The notes beneath the pieces are model-generated. The model did not search any database. It was not told where the DNA came from and saw only the letters and a list, made by a program, of their open reading frames with translations. From Fratercula arctica (lineage: Eukaryota > Chordata > Aves > Charadriiformes > Alcidae), in NCBI GenBank assembly GCA_947846985.1, contig CANTUZ010000005.1, forward strand, positions 11,278,001 through 11,342,000: DNA of 64,000 bases, given 5' to 3'. Positions 1 through 11,645 of this stretch are shown one piece after another; within the stretch, counting starts at the first letter, position 1, and each line of letters begins with the position of its first letter. The translations under genes and the position numbers were made by a program.

Positions 1-2002
1 AAATTTAACTCAGGTAACAATTTTTAACCAAATAGTAACAATTACACATAAATCATGTACTACAGGCATATCCTACTCAATCTTATACACTGTGGTGACA
101 GTGGCCAGTTCCAAGACAGATAACCAGGTCCCAGCAGATTTAGGGAGATTTTTAAGGAAGTAAAAGGGAAATCTAACTTTGTTCAAGTCACACTCACACT
201 TACACTTAAGCATGTATTTAAATCAAAGTCTATTCACCAAAGAACTTAATACATAAGCCCAACACAAGCATCTGATGGCATTTTGCACTTCCTCACATTT
301 TTAGGTGTCATTCTTAAATCCACCATTCTGAAGTCCATTAGCTGCCTATGTAACTTCATATTAATCCAGATGGAACATCATAAAAGTTACAGCTGACTGT
401 TATAGATCTCCACAAAAAAGGATTTTGAAGCCGTAACTGATAAAGGTGGTCCACATGAGGACTATACTGGCGATTTACCAGGAAGCTGTGGTGCTACCTG
501 TTTTATACACACTCGTCCTTGCTGTGGTGGCACAGTCTGCAGACCCACAAGAGAGGCACCAGGCTCTGTGCAGCTGGGTATGACCTGTACACTGCCATCT
601 GAGGACCCCCTGAACAGCCATAACGTAGGAAAGCACTGGGGACTGGGCTGGAGGTAATAATAGTATTTAGGGGAACAGCTCCCATGGGAAGCCCAAACAT
701 TAGGGAATAGGCTGCTGCAATACAGAGGCCCTTGTGGCTGTAGATTCAAAAGTGGGCCTAAGTGAACAAGGACCCTTGTATCTCCTAGGTTGCAGCTGAG
801 CTTTGCTTCCTAGGTGGCAAACACAGCCCTCATCTCATTGACATGACTGGAGTAGGATGTCTGCATTCAGCCCTCTTGGAGGCCATACCTCAGTACTGAA
901 GAGCACCAGAGACTTGTGAGCTGTCCTTTATATATAAAAGGCTAATGTCACGCTGGGACTTCATCTGCATTTCCTACTGCTTCCTCCAAATCAAGAAGAT
1001 TTGGACTTTGACTTTGCAGACTGTACTATAGGACCGGAGGCTTGCAGAGCCCTTCCCAGGGCCCTAGGAAGGCCTCTTGCACAGAACCTTGTGCTTGCCC
1101 TTGTTTGCAAACAGCAACCAACCCACGAGTGCAGGAGGTGCCAAGCACCACATGATTCACTGAAGCCAACTGGTATCACAGGGGACTCACCACCCCTCAA
1201 GGACAAGAACTGAATTTGCTAATGTGAGGTACAGAATCACAGGCGTCACTTCCCAGATTTGACAGAAAATGGACATGTAAAGTTCAGATTCCCACAAGTG
1301 CATGCAGCTGTTATAGGAAGCCAGAAGCACCTAGCAAGCTACTGATTACCAGCCACGTCCATGTAGAAGAAGGGTTATTTATTGCACCACACTGTGGCAA
1401 TGACTACATCAACTAAGAGTCCTGGGCTTAAGATTCATTTTGTTCCCCCTAGTAAATTCACAAACAACTCATAGAACAGGAGCAAAGGTCTTTATGGCTC
1501 CCTAATTTCCAAGGCCTCCCCAGGCTACCTTTGCCCACTTTCCACAGTTAAGACACCTAAGCCTACTCGACCCTTCCCTATGCAATGAGAGCGCTATATG
1601 TCAAATGTTGCCAGGAGAGATTTCTTTCTCCAGAAGCACAGCTACAAGACATCTACGCCAGCTACGGATACTGCAAGGACCAAATTCTTTCTGGTTTTCA
1701 CTCTCTAACGCTCTCAGATTCATGAAGGTTCACACAGGAAGATCGGCGGATCAGCCCAGAAGTCCCTGTCAACATGTGTCCTTCCTTCCACACTGCAGAA
1801 GCCAGCGGAGGAGAACCTGGTGTTCACGCACGCTGAAGCACTCCAGCTTCCCGCGCTCAGCCCACCACAGGCATGGAGGCATTCACACTCAGGCTTTGAG
1901 TCTTGAAGTGCAGACGAGGAGTCGAGTTATTGTTCTGGAGTAATAGTACAAACAGGGGATACACTTCACAGCACAAAGGGGTCAGAAAACCATTTTGCTA
2001 CT

Positions 2003-2018
2003 AAAAAAAAAAAAAAAA
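2003..2018. repeat. A(16) homopolymer
   Basis: Sixteen consecutive A residues. No SINE or processed-pseudogene body is recognisable upstream, so this is treated as a simple repeat rather than a retroposon tail. Confidence 0.9.
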
Positions 2019-3603
2019 TTACTTACAGCAGAATTGGACAATTAGTCTTTTAGGATTCAGTCTAGTCAAAAATAGCCTTTGTGCCCAGTAGAGGTTCTGC
2101 AACCTTCTTTACTCCATAGCCACAAAAAATGAAAAAATGATAACTCAGGGAAAAACACATCTTATTTCAGACTTCCCCTATCAAGCAAAGTCCTTGACAG
2201 AAGGACTCTTGTCCCAGCCAGACTCACAAGAACAATGTACAGGGACTGCAGAAACTCTGAATGTCTGTGAGTATCCTGATGATCTTCCCTCAGAGAAACC
2301 ATCACGCATCAGCTAAAGAAGAAATTTGAGAAGGAGACAGATGAAAGTTCAGATTACACTCCTTCCTAGATATCATGCGGAAAAAAAAAAGTTTATACCC
2401 TTGAAAGATATAATAATAATTTGAATTATAGGTCCCTCCTCCCAGGTAATACCAGGGTTAGACAAGTGATGTAAAAAAGAGAAACAAAAGATCTGAGACT
2501 GTCTTGAGGCTTTCCTACAGTAAATTTATGATAAATTCTGAAAAAATCCTCAAAGCCATCCTTAAATGTTCTATTCCATTCTTCAAATTATTTCAGCTAT
2601 TCTAGCAGGCCAAGGGAGAGGGCAGTGAGTACATGGAGGTTGGTGACACCAAACAAAATTGGCTGCACAGCAAATAAGCTCCAGAAACAGAGGGTGAAAT
2701 CTCAGACATTTCACTTGTGAACTAGATTTTCTGGGAAGCTCCTGCCTCTGCTGTAACACACAAGCCAGCTTGTGGCAGCCCAGCTCATCACCAGGACTGA
2801 TCCGGAGGCAGTGTAACTTCACTTTAGCAGCTGTGAGCTAAGAGGGATTTCTCACCAAAAGCATAAAGCAGAGCTGCACAGTAGGACCTGGTGATGCAGA
2901 TTAAGGAAGCCACAAGTGGCTTCTTGTTGCCCTGCACCCTCCACTACATCAGTTAGAAGCTGGCAAAAAACCTTCCCCTCTGGCTTTCACAGGCTTTCAG
3001 CATACTCCAAGTAGGGGAAGGGCACATTGGCTTGCAGTATCACATGCCTGGCCTCTTCTCTCTTCTCACGCAGGTAATGAAGCTTCTAAAGGACTATCAG
3101 TGGCGAGTCAGGGCTAACAGCATAAACTGTGTAACAGTGGAAGAATTTGGACATGAGATGTCTGTCGCATTCAGAATCCTGAATGATTCCTACAAGTTTC
3201 AGTGTGAATTCAACAGATGATACAACACTTTTGAAAAGCAGCCCAAGACACACACAATACCCCATATGAATGGCCTTAGTATCGGACACACCTCCACCTA
3301 ACCCAGGAAACGGCTATCAAGGCACACGGCGCTGGCAATGCATAAAGGTTTTCCTTAATATGTGGGCTGATTTCACAGGAATATTAAGGAACACAGGAAA
3401 AACCAATACATACACACATTCATGCACAGCTGGAAAATATGATGAGTTTATTCCTGCAAAGTGAACAAAGTGTCAGATCTTGTCAGTGACTTCATACTCA
3501 CTGCAGAGCACAGAGTATTTAATTTCTACATCCTAGTCCAACAAAGTTGCTCTGATTTTCAGGGAGTTTGGCTTTTACAATTGGACAGACACGATTATGA
3601 ATG

Positions 3604-3623
3604 ATTTGCATGAGGGACTTTCC
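3604..3623 (+). promoter_or_regulatory. Octamer motif next to a kappaB motif (candidate)
   Basis: An exact octamer ATTTGCAT lies at 3604-3611 and an exact kappaB-type GGGACTTTCC at 3614-3623, two bases apart. OCT factors and NF-kappaB are known to bind these motifs. The exact matches are seen directly; function is inference, and the pairing could be chance in a 64 kb window. Confidence 0.25.
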
Positions 3624-6600
3624 CAGGCTTGCTTTATAAGCTCACTAAGACTTCTGAAATTGTGTCAGTCTTTTCTGTCTCACAGTAAAACTTTAAGATT
3701 TCTTTCCCAGGGACTTGGAACTGTGTGCATAGTATTTTGCTATTAAGTGAAAACCTTTTCTATAAAAAACGTGCCAAAATCAGAGTATCTGTATCCCTGT
3801 GTCTTCTCCTTTCTCATCTTTCTAGTGTCTTTCTCCCGCAACTTAAATGTTGTAAGTTCTGCAAACAACTATTCTTTGGGCAAAAATTAGGAAATGTTCT
3901 TTCCAGGCATTTAGCACTGAATCTTTATCTGTGTCTATGAGTCCACGGAGAGTTTCACATAAATTCCAATTGCTTTTCCACTCCACTCTTTTTTCCATTC
4001 TTGAAGATGGCTGTTGCATAAAGGACTGTAGGATTCTATTTTATTTTATTTTTTAATTTTTTTTTTTTTCTGCTGTATAACTTATCTTTCTGGTACTCTT
4101 TTCCTTTCAATGATTTACTTTCCTGTTAAGGAGGGGGAAGGAAAAAGCAAGTTTCAAATATGCAAGTAAATACCTAGATAACTGCAGGAATAGTCCAGTA
4201 ACTACACACCACAAGATGGAAATCAGAAATAAAAAGAACAGTACGCAGATAATAAAAACTGTCCCTTTTTAGACACATCAGGAGACTGCTGTGACCTCAG
4301 ACCTGTGGTCACAGAAGCCAAAATCAGTTAAAACCTGCAAAGAACATTGCAGATTCTATTTGAGATTTGCACTGTGATCCCCACATTAGAAACTCTGCTA
4401 TTATTTTCATTCTTGATTGAAGTTTGAATGTTTAACTTAATTTTGGCTTTTGCTTTTTTTTTAAATGAACATTAACTAATGGTTTCATTACAGTCTTAAG
4501 GATGGCTTTGTTTCACGTGCAAAGCAAACATTTAGTGAAGGGTACGATTAAAGCCAAACAAGTAAATGTTTTACAGAGATAGCTTAGAAGCTAAAGCACA
4601 ACAAAACAAGTAGTTATTTAAATGCTGAAAATCTAACTTGCACGCATAGATGCCCGTCTTGACTCTCCCATTTTCTTTTTTTTTTGTTCTATGCTTTTGC
4701 TTGCAATTTTATTCAAAACCACAAAGAAATATATTGGGAGCAAAGCAATGTTTTCAGCCCCAGAACAAGTTCTGGTGCCCAGTTTTTCAAGAGGATGTTG
4801 CTAGTAGTGAGCAGGCTAAACATAGTTTACTCAAACTGCCTTCAGCAAGTGCAGCAGAGTGTAAAAAAGGGGTAAGGGAAAAAATCTGCATCTTAGACTC
4901 TTAGGAACTGCTGAAACAGCAGAGCGTACTTTTACCTCAAGTGTTTATGCAATTCACCAGGAAGTAAATAGAAATTAAGACCTCTCAAATGGACATTTAT
5001 GCCAGACATCAAGCTATCAGAGGGAGGCAAGATTTCTAATCCACTTCATAGAGGAGTATGCATGCAGTCATTGTTCAAGGTGCAAAGCTATGGAGCCAAA
5101 TTACGGAGAGATGCAGCAGATCTGGACTCTTCTCTGGCTCTTTTGGTCTGCCCCAAAGCAGGGGCTGTTTTGCCAGCACAGCACATCCCACAGCATGGGG
5201 TACATCTCCAGTGCCTGGCACTCAGCCCCAGGGAGGGGGTGAGGGGCAGGCAGGGTTTTGCAGTGGGAACGCTCCCGGCACCAGGTGGTGGCTGAGTGCA
5301 GGCCAGGTACCAACCCCGAGCCCAGCCATCTGCGCGGTGAAGATACGCCCATTGTACGGGAGCAGCGACCCAGGCGTGATCTTTCTCTGTAGGAAAACTA
5401 CCCTCAAGATAAAAGGACGGTTTGCTGCTAAACAGGGAAAGTAATCACTGGGAGCAAAACCGTACAGAGCTATTGGCAGCGCTTTTAAATCTAGGGGGTT
5501 TTCCTCTCTCCTCCAAAAAGTTTCCAAAAAATCCTCGCTGTTCCTATGTGTAAGTGATAGTTTATGGAGAGGAGAGAAAACACAGGACAGGCAGTAAATC
5601 AGCCTACTAACTGATCCAGAGTCCATTACCAAATGTTTTTCATTACAAGTATGGCTTCACTAATTTCTGCAATGCATTGTAGGCTATTTCTGGAAGCTTT
5701 AAAAATGCATGATGTTTCTGCATTTTAATACTTAACAGTATAGTTATTTCAGTTTATTAAACAAAAAAAGGGAGAATCTGCTTAACTGCAACTGGTTTTC
5801 ATGTCACAAAAGGACTAAGCCAGTGCAAAAGCAGCCAAGCAGGAACCCTATTTAAGTCCAGCATGAAGAAAACCTTTCCAACCTCTTACACCAATTAGGA
5901 TAATCTGGGTCTTTTGATGTTAAAATCCCCAAGAATCATATGGAAATCATAAAAAGCACAGTATTTAAAACAGATTCAGAATGCAGATAAAATCATTTTT
6001 CCTTCTTAACATTTCCACCAGAGCTGGGGGCACCATCAGCTAACAAATTCTTTGTAAAGCTTATGTCACTTGTACTGTAGTGTTTGCTTTCGGCCAGCAG
6101 AGATGAGGGAGGCCGTCTCTGAAAGTAGCTGCTCGTAAAACAATTGAGCACCTGGGAGGCGAAGCTGGGACACAGGCTGGAGCTGGGCCGGGCAGGCACC
6201 GGGGCAAGCGGCAAGGCCAGCCCCAGACCCTGTGCACAAGCTGCTGCCAACCAGGGGAAAGGAGACCTAACAACTACACAACGCGATCCACTAGCCAGCT
6301 TCTGGAGTCTCAGCCCTGGGACGCTTTGGTGGGCTTTGTACCAACTTCCCTAACTGAGTGACATCCTTCATGGACATAAACAGAAGGTACAGGCATTGAA
6401 ATAGCATGCTTGAATCTGTGCAGTGAGTTATCTTTAGCTGAAAAGCACTTAAGCCTTGCATTTCTTCTTTATATTGGACTATTTCTGAAGTATCCAAATT
6501 TCTTTAAGTGTGCTGCTTCCAAGGAAACTCAGGGCAAGAATTCTGTTTGCCTTGACAATTCAAAAAAAAGACCATGGGCAGGAAAGCGAGGGGTGTTTTG

Positions 6601-6939
6601 CTGGATGCCAAATAGCAGAGCTGGAAGGATGTTTCATTTTCTTTAAATAAAATTCTGATCAACAGTATTTTGATATGATATCTGACACAGCAACAAACCT
6701 TTGCCAAAACCATAGACCTATATATATGGAGAGAGAGAAGGTAATTTTACAATGTTCTTCCAGACCATAACATAGTGTTTTCGGTAATGGGAGAGGTTAA
6801 ACACACCTTCTTGTGCAATACAAAGCATCGATATAGCCTCCTTATGGAACTAGTTACACACTCCTACTACATGTACGTAAGATGTTTTACAACACAGTTC
6901 CCTAGAGGCAAGGGGACAAAGAGGTGAAAAGACTGGGGC

Positions 6940-6967
6940 GGGGGGGGGGGGGGGGGGGGGGGGGGGG
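6940..6967 (+). repeat. G(28) homopolymer with G-quadruplex potential
   Basis: A run of 28 consecutive G residues, preceded one base away by a shorter GGGG at 6935-6938. On the plus strand it could fold into a G-quadruplex, and its complement is a C28 tract. Runs this long are unstable and error-prone in sequencing, so the true length is uncertain. Confidence 0.9.
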
Positions 6968-8182
6968 CATGTACGCCGCTCAAGAACCTTACATTGGCAT
7001 TTGAATAAATTGAAAAGTAAGCAAAACTGTTCGTGTTTATACAAGCAACTTGACTGTACTCTAACAGAGGACAAGGGTATGAAACTATGTCCTTATAAAG
7101 TAAAGCTCATCCTTTACTTATCTAACAAAGAGAAACACAGGAGAGGGTCAGAGGCTGCTGTAGGAAAAATATCCAAGTGTTAAGGCCAGAGAAATGGAAA
7201 ACAAAGTTTAACAGAGATTGAAGTATGTGCAGATAGAGCACAAAAAAACCTTAAACGTTGCTTATTTTTCTACAAAAATAAACACTGAATATTGTTGTCA
7301 GTGGTATACACACTTCTGTAAGAACCTGGTATTTAAACCGTCAGTTTGACAACCGATAAAAATGATATTAAATAAAGATTAGCGTTACAGTTCTAGCACA
7401 GCTATAAAAAGAAAATTGGTGGTAGTGTTACATATGAATGTGAAACCAGCCTTTCTAACTAATCGTCATGATTTTCAGTTATGTGTTATGAAATTCTCAT
7501 ACAGATTTCAAATTTTCTTTTATGTCTTATGGTAATACTAGAACTATAATTAATATTAATTACAACTTCCATAATTTCACAGTGCCTCAATGGCTTGCTA
7601 TTCCTAGTATTTGCAGGAAACAAGCCGTGCAGTTCCTGAAACAAATATTATTCCTTATTAGTTTTGCAGCTGAATAATATTCAGCCTGTAACAGAATCCT
7701 CCTAGGACCGAAAAGTACTCTTGTGCACACGGATACACGCACAAAAACAACAACTAAAAGCTAAAAGCAAACTTGCCGAGAACTTCTGGGTCAGCTTTTG
7801 ACATCACCCATAGGAATGAAATCAGACACCAACCAATCAGGCACCATGAGGCTGGCAGCACAAAATAAACAAAAGCTGGGCCCAGGGCTCGACAATGAGG
7901 GAGGGAAGTGGAAGAGACTATTGTTCCAAAGGCTTTTAAATGATGTTGCTTTATTTATTTCTTTTGACAATGCCTGAACTGAATCTTTAAAAAGGGAAAG
8001 GACCCTCCCCCCCGGGATCAGTTAAAATAGAGCTGGGGGGTTTCTTTTCCCTGTTGCTATTTGTTCTCTTTAACAATGTTTTGCGAGCCCTGTAAAGCGA
8101 ACAGCACTGTCCCGGCGTGGCGTGTGGGAAGGCAGCCTTCTTCCCAGCATCTCCACAGAGGCTCAGCACCGACACTTGGTGC

Positions 8183-8235
8183 CAGATTTTCTGAAAAGCT
8201 GGGCAGGCTGGGTGCTAAGCTCTTTTCAAAATCTG
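8183..8235. repeat. Imperfect inverted repeat, probable ancient repeat fragment
   Basis: The left arm at 8183-8205 and the reverse complement of the right arm at 8213-8235 share CAGATTTT, GAAAAG and a GCA end, with a loop of about 7 bases. The words CCAGATTTT and CAAAATCTG recur elsewhere (8984, 34682 and about 35646), which fits a dispersed amniote repeat better than a gene. Family assignment is not possible by eye. A structured RNA is the alternative reading. Confidence 0.4.
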
Positions 8236-11200
8236 ACCCTTATTTAGGTGCCTTCCAGGAAGCTGAGGTCTTTAGAAATCTGGCACTGAACATAGACACT
8301 GGGCGCTTTGGGAAGCTGAGGCAAGAACTGTGCGATGAAACCACTTATCTGTGTGCTCTCCCCAGAAGAAAAGTGTCAGCTCTTGGTCTTTTTTGCACCG
8401 TGCGTTGCTGAACCTGCCCAAGCCGAAACTCCTGTGTGAGACCGCACTTACTCACACGAGCGGGCTGAGGAGGACAATGCCCCGTGCAGCATCATAGCTG
8501 CGGCTAGTGCACAGCCGATGATTCACTTCTTGGACACTCTAACCTGTCACTGAACTCAAAAGATTTAGGATTAGGCCCAGAGTTCACTAAAAGCACACAT
8601 GGTGTGTTTTTTCAAAGTTCAGCTCAGCTGAACAAAGCTAGCTGAATGACTTCAATCCTCTCAGTACTACCCCAAGGAAAAAAAAAGCAACATATGTCTG
8701 CAGTTTGGGCCGGACTCACTGTCCCTTTTCCATTTCTATCCATACCGCACAGTCAAGTGTATAGGGACAAGTAAATGCATTCCAGAAGTAAAAGATAAAC
8801 GCATGGATCCTGGTAAAGAGTGCTACAGGTAAAGAATATCAGTCATCCTTACATCTTTAATAAAATAGACCTTTTTTACTCTTGCCAAGAAAATTAGTCC
8901 TAAGGTGCACACAAATAATTACATATTGTGGAACAGTAAATTACTACAAATGCCATAGAATTCAAGCAGCCCCAAGTCTAAGCCAGATTTTCAAATGTTT
9001 TGCAGATGTTTATGGTTTGCTGCAAAACGTTTGTCAAGTTACCCACACAACACAGCATTTACTGAATGATTTTGGCACATGGTAATTCATTTTCGTTGCG
9101 CAGGTGTTGCATTCCAGAAATATTTTGTCTTCTTATGGAAGACTGCTGGAATTCTACTTAAAAAAAATCATCATGAAAGAAACCAGATCCTCTCATCTGG
9201 GAGAGAAAAAAATGCCCCCCCAAATTCAGTTCACTTGCCTTTTCTTTCTTTTCAGGTAAAAAAAACCCCCAAAACCTTATAGGTAAAAAATCTATTCAAA
9301 ATATGTTACAGATGTCTGGCATTTCTGCAAAACTCACAAACTGGAAAGCACAGTCCACTACAGGGTGAAGCCTCAGTTGCCTCTGATAAAGATATCGGGG
9401 TATCAAGTCCCATATAGTGTTTCAGTTGCTAATTTTGCTTACTGGAAGCTCACGGTTGGTGGGACTAGTAAGGCCTAACCCTTGATTGCAGTGCAGAGTC
9501 ACAGAAGGAGACTTTGTCCAGCAGGCCCCAGGCAGAGCCGCAGCCGGCGCAGGCAGCGTCAGCATCCCCACGTGCATCCCTCACCGTCCCCCTCAACCCC
9601 ACCACAAAGGCACCACATGCATCCGCAACGCTCCCTTTTGTCGTGAGCTTTTATTCCACACTGCGTGGGGCAGGAAGCAGAACACAAAACGGGGTTGGTG
9701 CAGCACATCAGACCTTTCCTTGACTGATAAATTGCCTGGAGGCGAAGCGAAATGAAACCCTTGGGATTTAACAACTTTCCCTTTTAAGCATATGGAAATT
9801 AAACATTAATCCTAAAAAATTTTCCAGGAGCAGATATGAATCCAGATATAATATCACTTTGTAGATATGGAAAAATACAACCAGCTATCTTAGACTTCCT
9901 AGACATGCAAGCCACTAAGTTTTCCTTCAGGGTAGGAAAGCAAAGATGAAAATGCCAAAGGACTGTTAACCTTTAGAGACACATTTTAAGAGATAACATG
10001 ACTGAACACAGATAAATCGGAATTAAATTTAATCAACCTCCCACTCCCTAGCTACACTATCAGAGGAGAAAAATCTACAATTAGGAAAGAAACAGAAGGA
10101 AATTCAGACATTTTAAACTGAGCAAGCTCCCATCTCCGCTGTGCAACTTCCCTGATGATACTAAATACTGCAATTCCCACATGCTGTATTACAGACTTGC
10201 TGTTTTAACAGTCCTCTTATGAGTAATCAGTGGAAGGGAATATTTAAATAATGTTTTGGAGTGCATATTATCTAGATTTGGCTGTTGTTCTCTCATTTAG
10301 AGCAAAATGAATCTAAATTTACAATTTAAATACTTTGCATCAAATCCTTAGATCACCTTTCTTATTCTGTGAATGGAGGTGTTAACATCTACGTGGTAGC
10401 TATGACCCACTAATTCAAGTGCTCCAATATAGTGGCTAAGAATATATAATCCTTTAATCTTTTGTTCTGTGACTCCACCTCCAACTCCCTGGCACTAATT
10501 TACGAACACAGACCATGATGCTTCTAATGAGCAAAACATTAAAGTAAGATTGACTGCCACAGTCAGCAATCCGTTGCCAAAAATGTCATGAAACTTAGAT
10601 AGGTGTGAAGTTACCAGCAACAGGAATCTTAATTTTTAAGTGATAGATAAGGAGTGTTCCAGTATAAATATAAAAGCCTGTATATAAAAGAAGTTTAAAT
10701 ATATGTTATTAAAATACAGATCTTTCCATTGAGTGCATTTTTTCTCTTTCTAAATAAAACCATTAAGTTATGAAAACCTATACTACCTTTTGTCTTATTC
10801 TAAACCTTTTTAAAATGTTAACGTGATTTTATGTTATATTGAAGCAGTATGTGTGCCATTACTCAATCTGTTAATTTTTCTGGAGAAAAATAAACCATTG
10901 TATGGATAGCTTTCACTGCACAGGCATCTAAAACAATTTGTTGAAGCTTTACCCTGTTTTTTTTCCAACAGTATTTTTTTCTGCAACAGTTACAGCAACA
11001 GTTTTCTTCATTTTCAGCTTGCTCAGTTTATAATTAGTGCATTGTAAGTTAGGAAAACAATTAGGAATTCAGAAAGCAGGAAAGTTAGCTTTCGTCTTTC
11101 CATTCATGAATAAAATTGAGATGTGCAATGATAGACTACTTAAGTAGTTCAAAAAACTTGAAGTACTTGGTGTCCAGAAACAATCAGCACAATGCGCACG

Positions 11201-11569
11201 TTCCAATATAAATTTTTGCCTTGTATGCCAGAACATCAAACACAGTTAAACCTCTCGAGCAGTCTTGAAATGTCACTTTTGTGTATTTTAATTGAATTCA
11301 AACTACAACATTTGGCTACACATGAATCACATGAGATTAAAAAGACCTATTATTTCTATTAAGAAATGTGATTCACCATGTTCTAGCATAAGAAGAATGT
11401 AAAGATCTAGAACGTGAGTAAAAGTATGTAAGCGATACACATGTATTTTGAGAAACCAAGTTGTGTACAACAAACAGCTCCGATTAGCAAATGATATTGA
11501 CCAATAAAACTAAGCCTTTGTTTCGGAAAGTAACTGGAAAGCAAAAATGCAAAACAAGATAACACTTAA

Positions 11570-11645
11570 TTATTTAAATCAAAGTGCTCTGCTTGTTGAT
11601 TTAAATTGTGATTAAAATCAGGGATTTAAATTAATCCACTCTGGA
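11570..11645. repeat. TTTAAAT-rich degenerate repeat
   Basis: ATTTAAAT recurs three times (about 11571, 11599 and 11623), interspersed with GATTAAAATC. Segments of this style are common dispersed elements in reptile and bird genomes, but I cannot name the family with confidence. It is not coding. Confidence 0.35.

Larger units (their letters stand above)
1..6934. other. Noncoding AT-rich DNA, likely first intron
   Basis: No defensible gene is seen here. Open frames are short, lack recognisable domains and have no consistent splice-site flanks. The stretch holds a 16-base A run at 2003-2018, a T-rich low-complexity patch near 4035-4070 and two moderately GC-rich patches near 5150-5340 and 6150-6245 that I cannot assign. 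If the minus-strand promoter at 39.4 kb is real, this is intronic sequence far downstream of exon 1; that placement is inference. Confidence 0.6.

Noticed and set aside
3032..3220. 62-codon frame with splice-like flanks (CACGCAG before GTAATG)
   Set aside because: The peptide shows no recognisable domain, the supposed acceptor falls inside the frame, and the orientation disagrees with the inferred minus-strand gene.
5278..5290. GCACCAGGTGGT as a second CTCF motif
   Set aside because: It misses the core at two positions, including the first C, so it is weaker than the site at 62271-62283 and not annotated.
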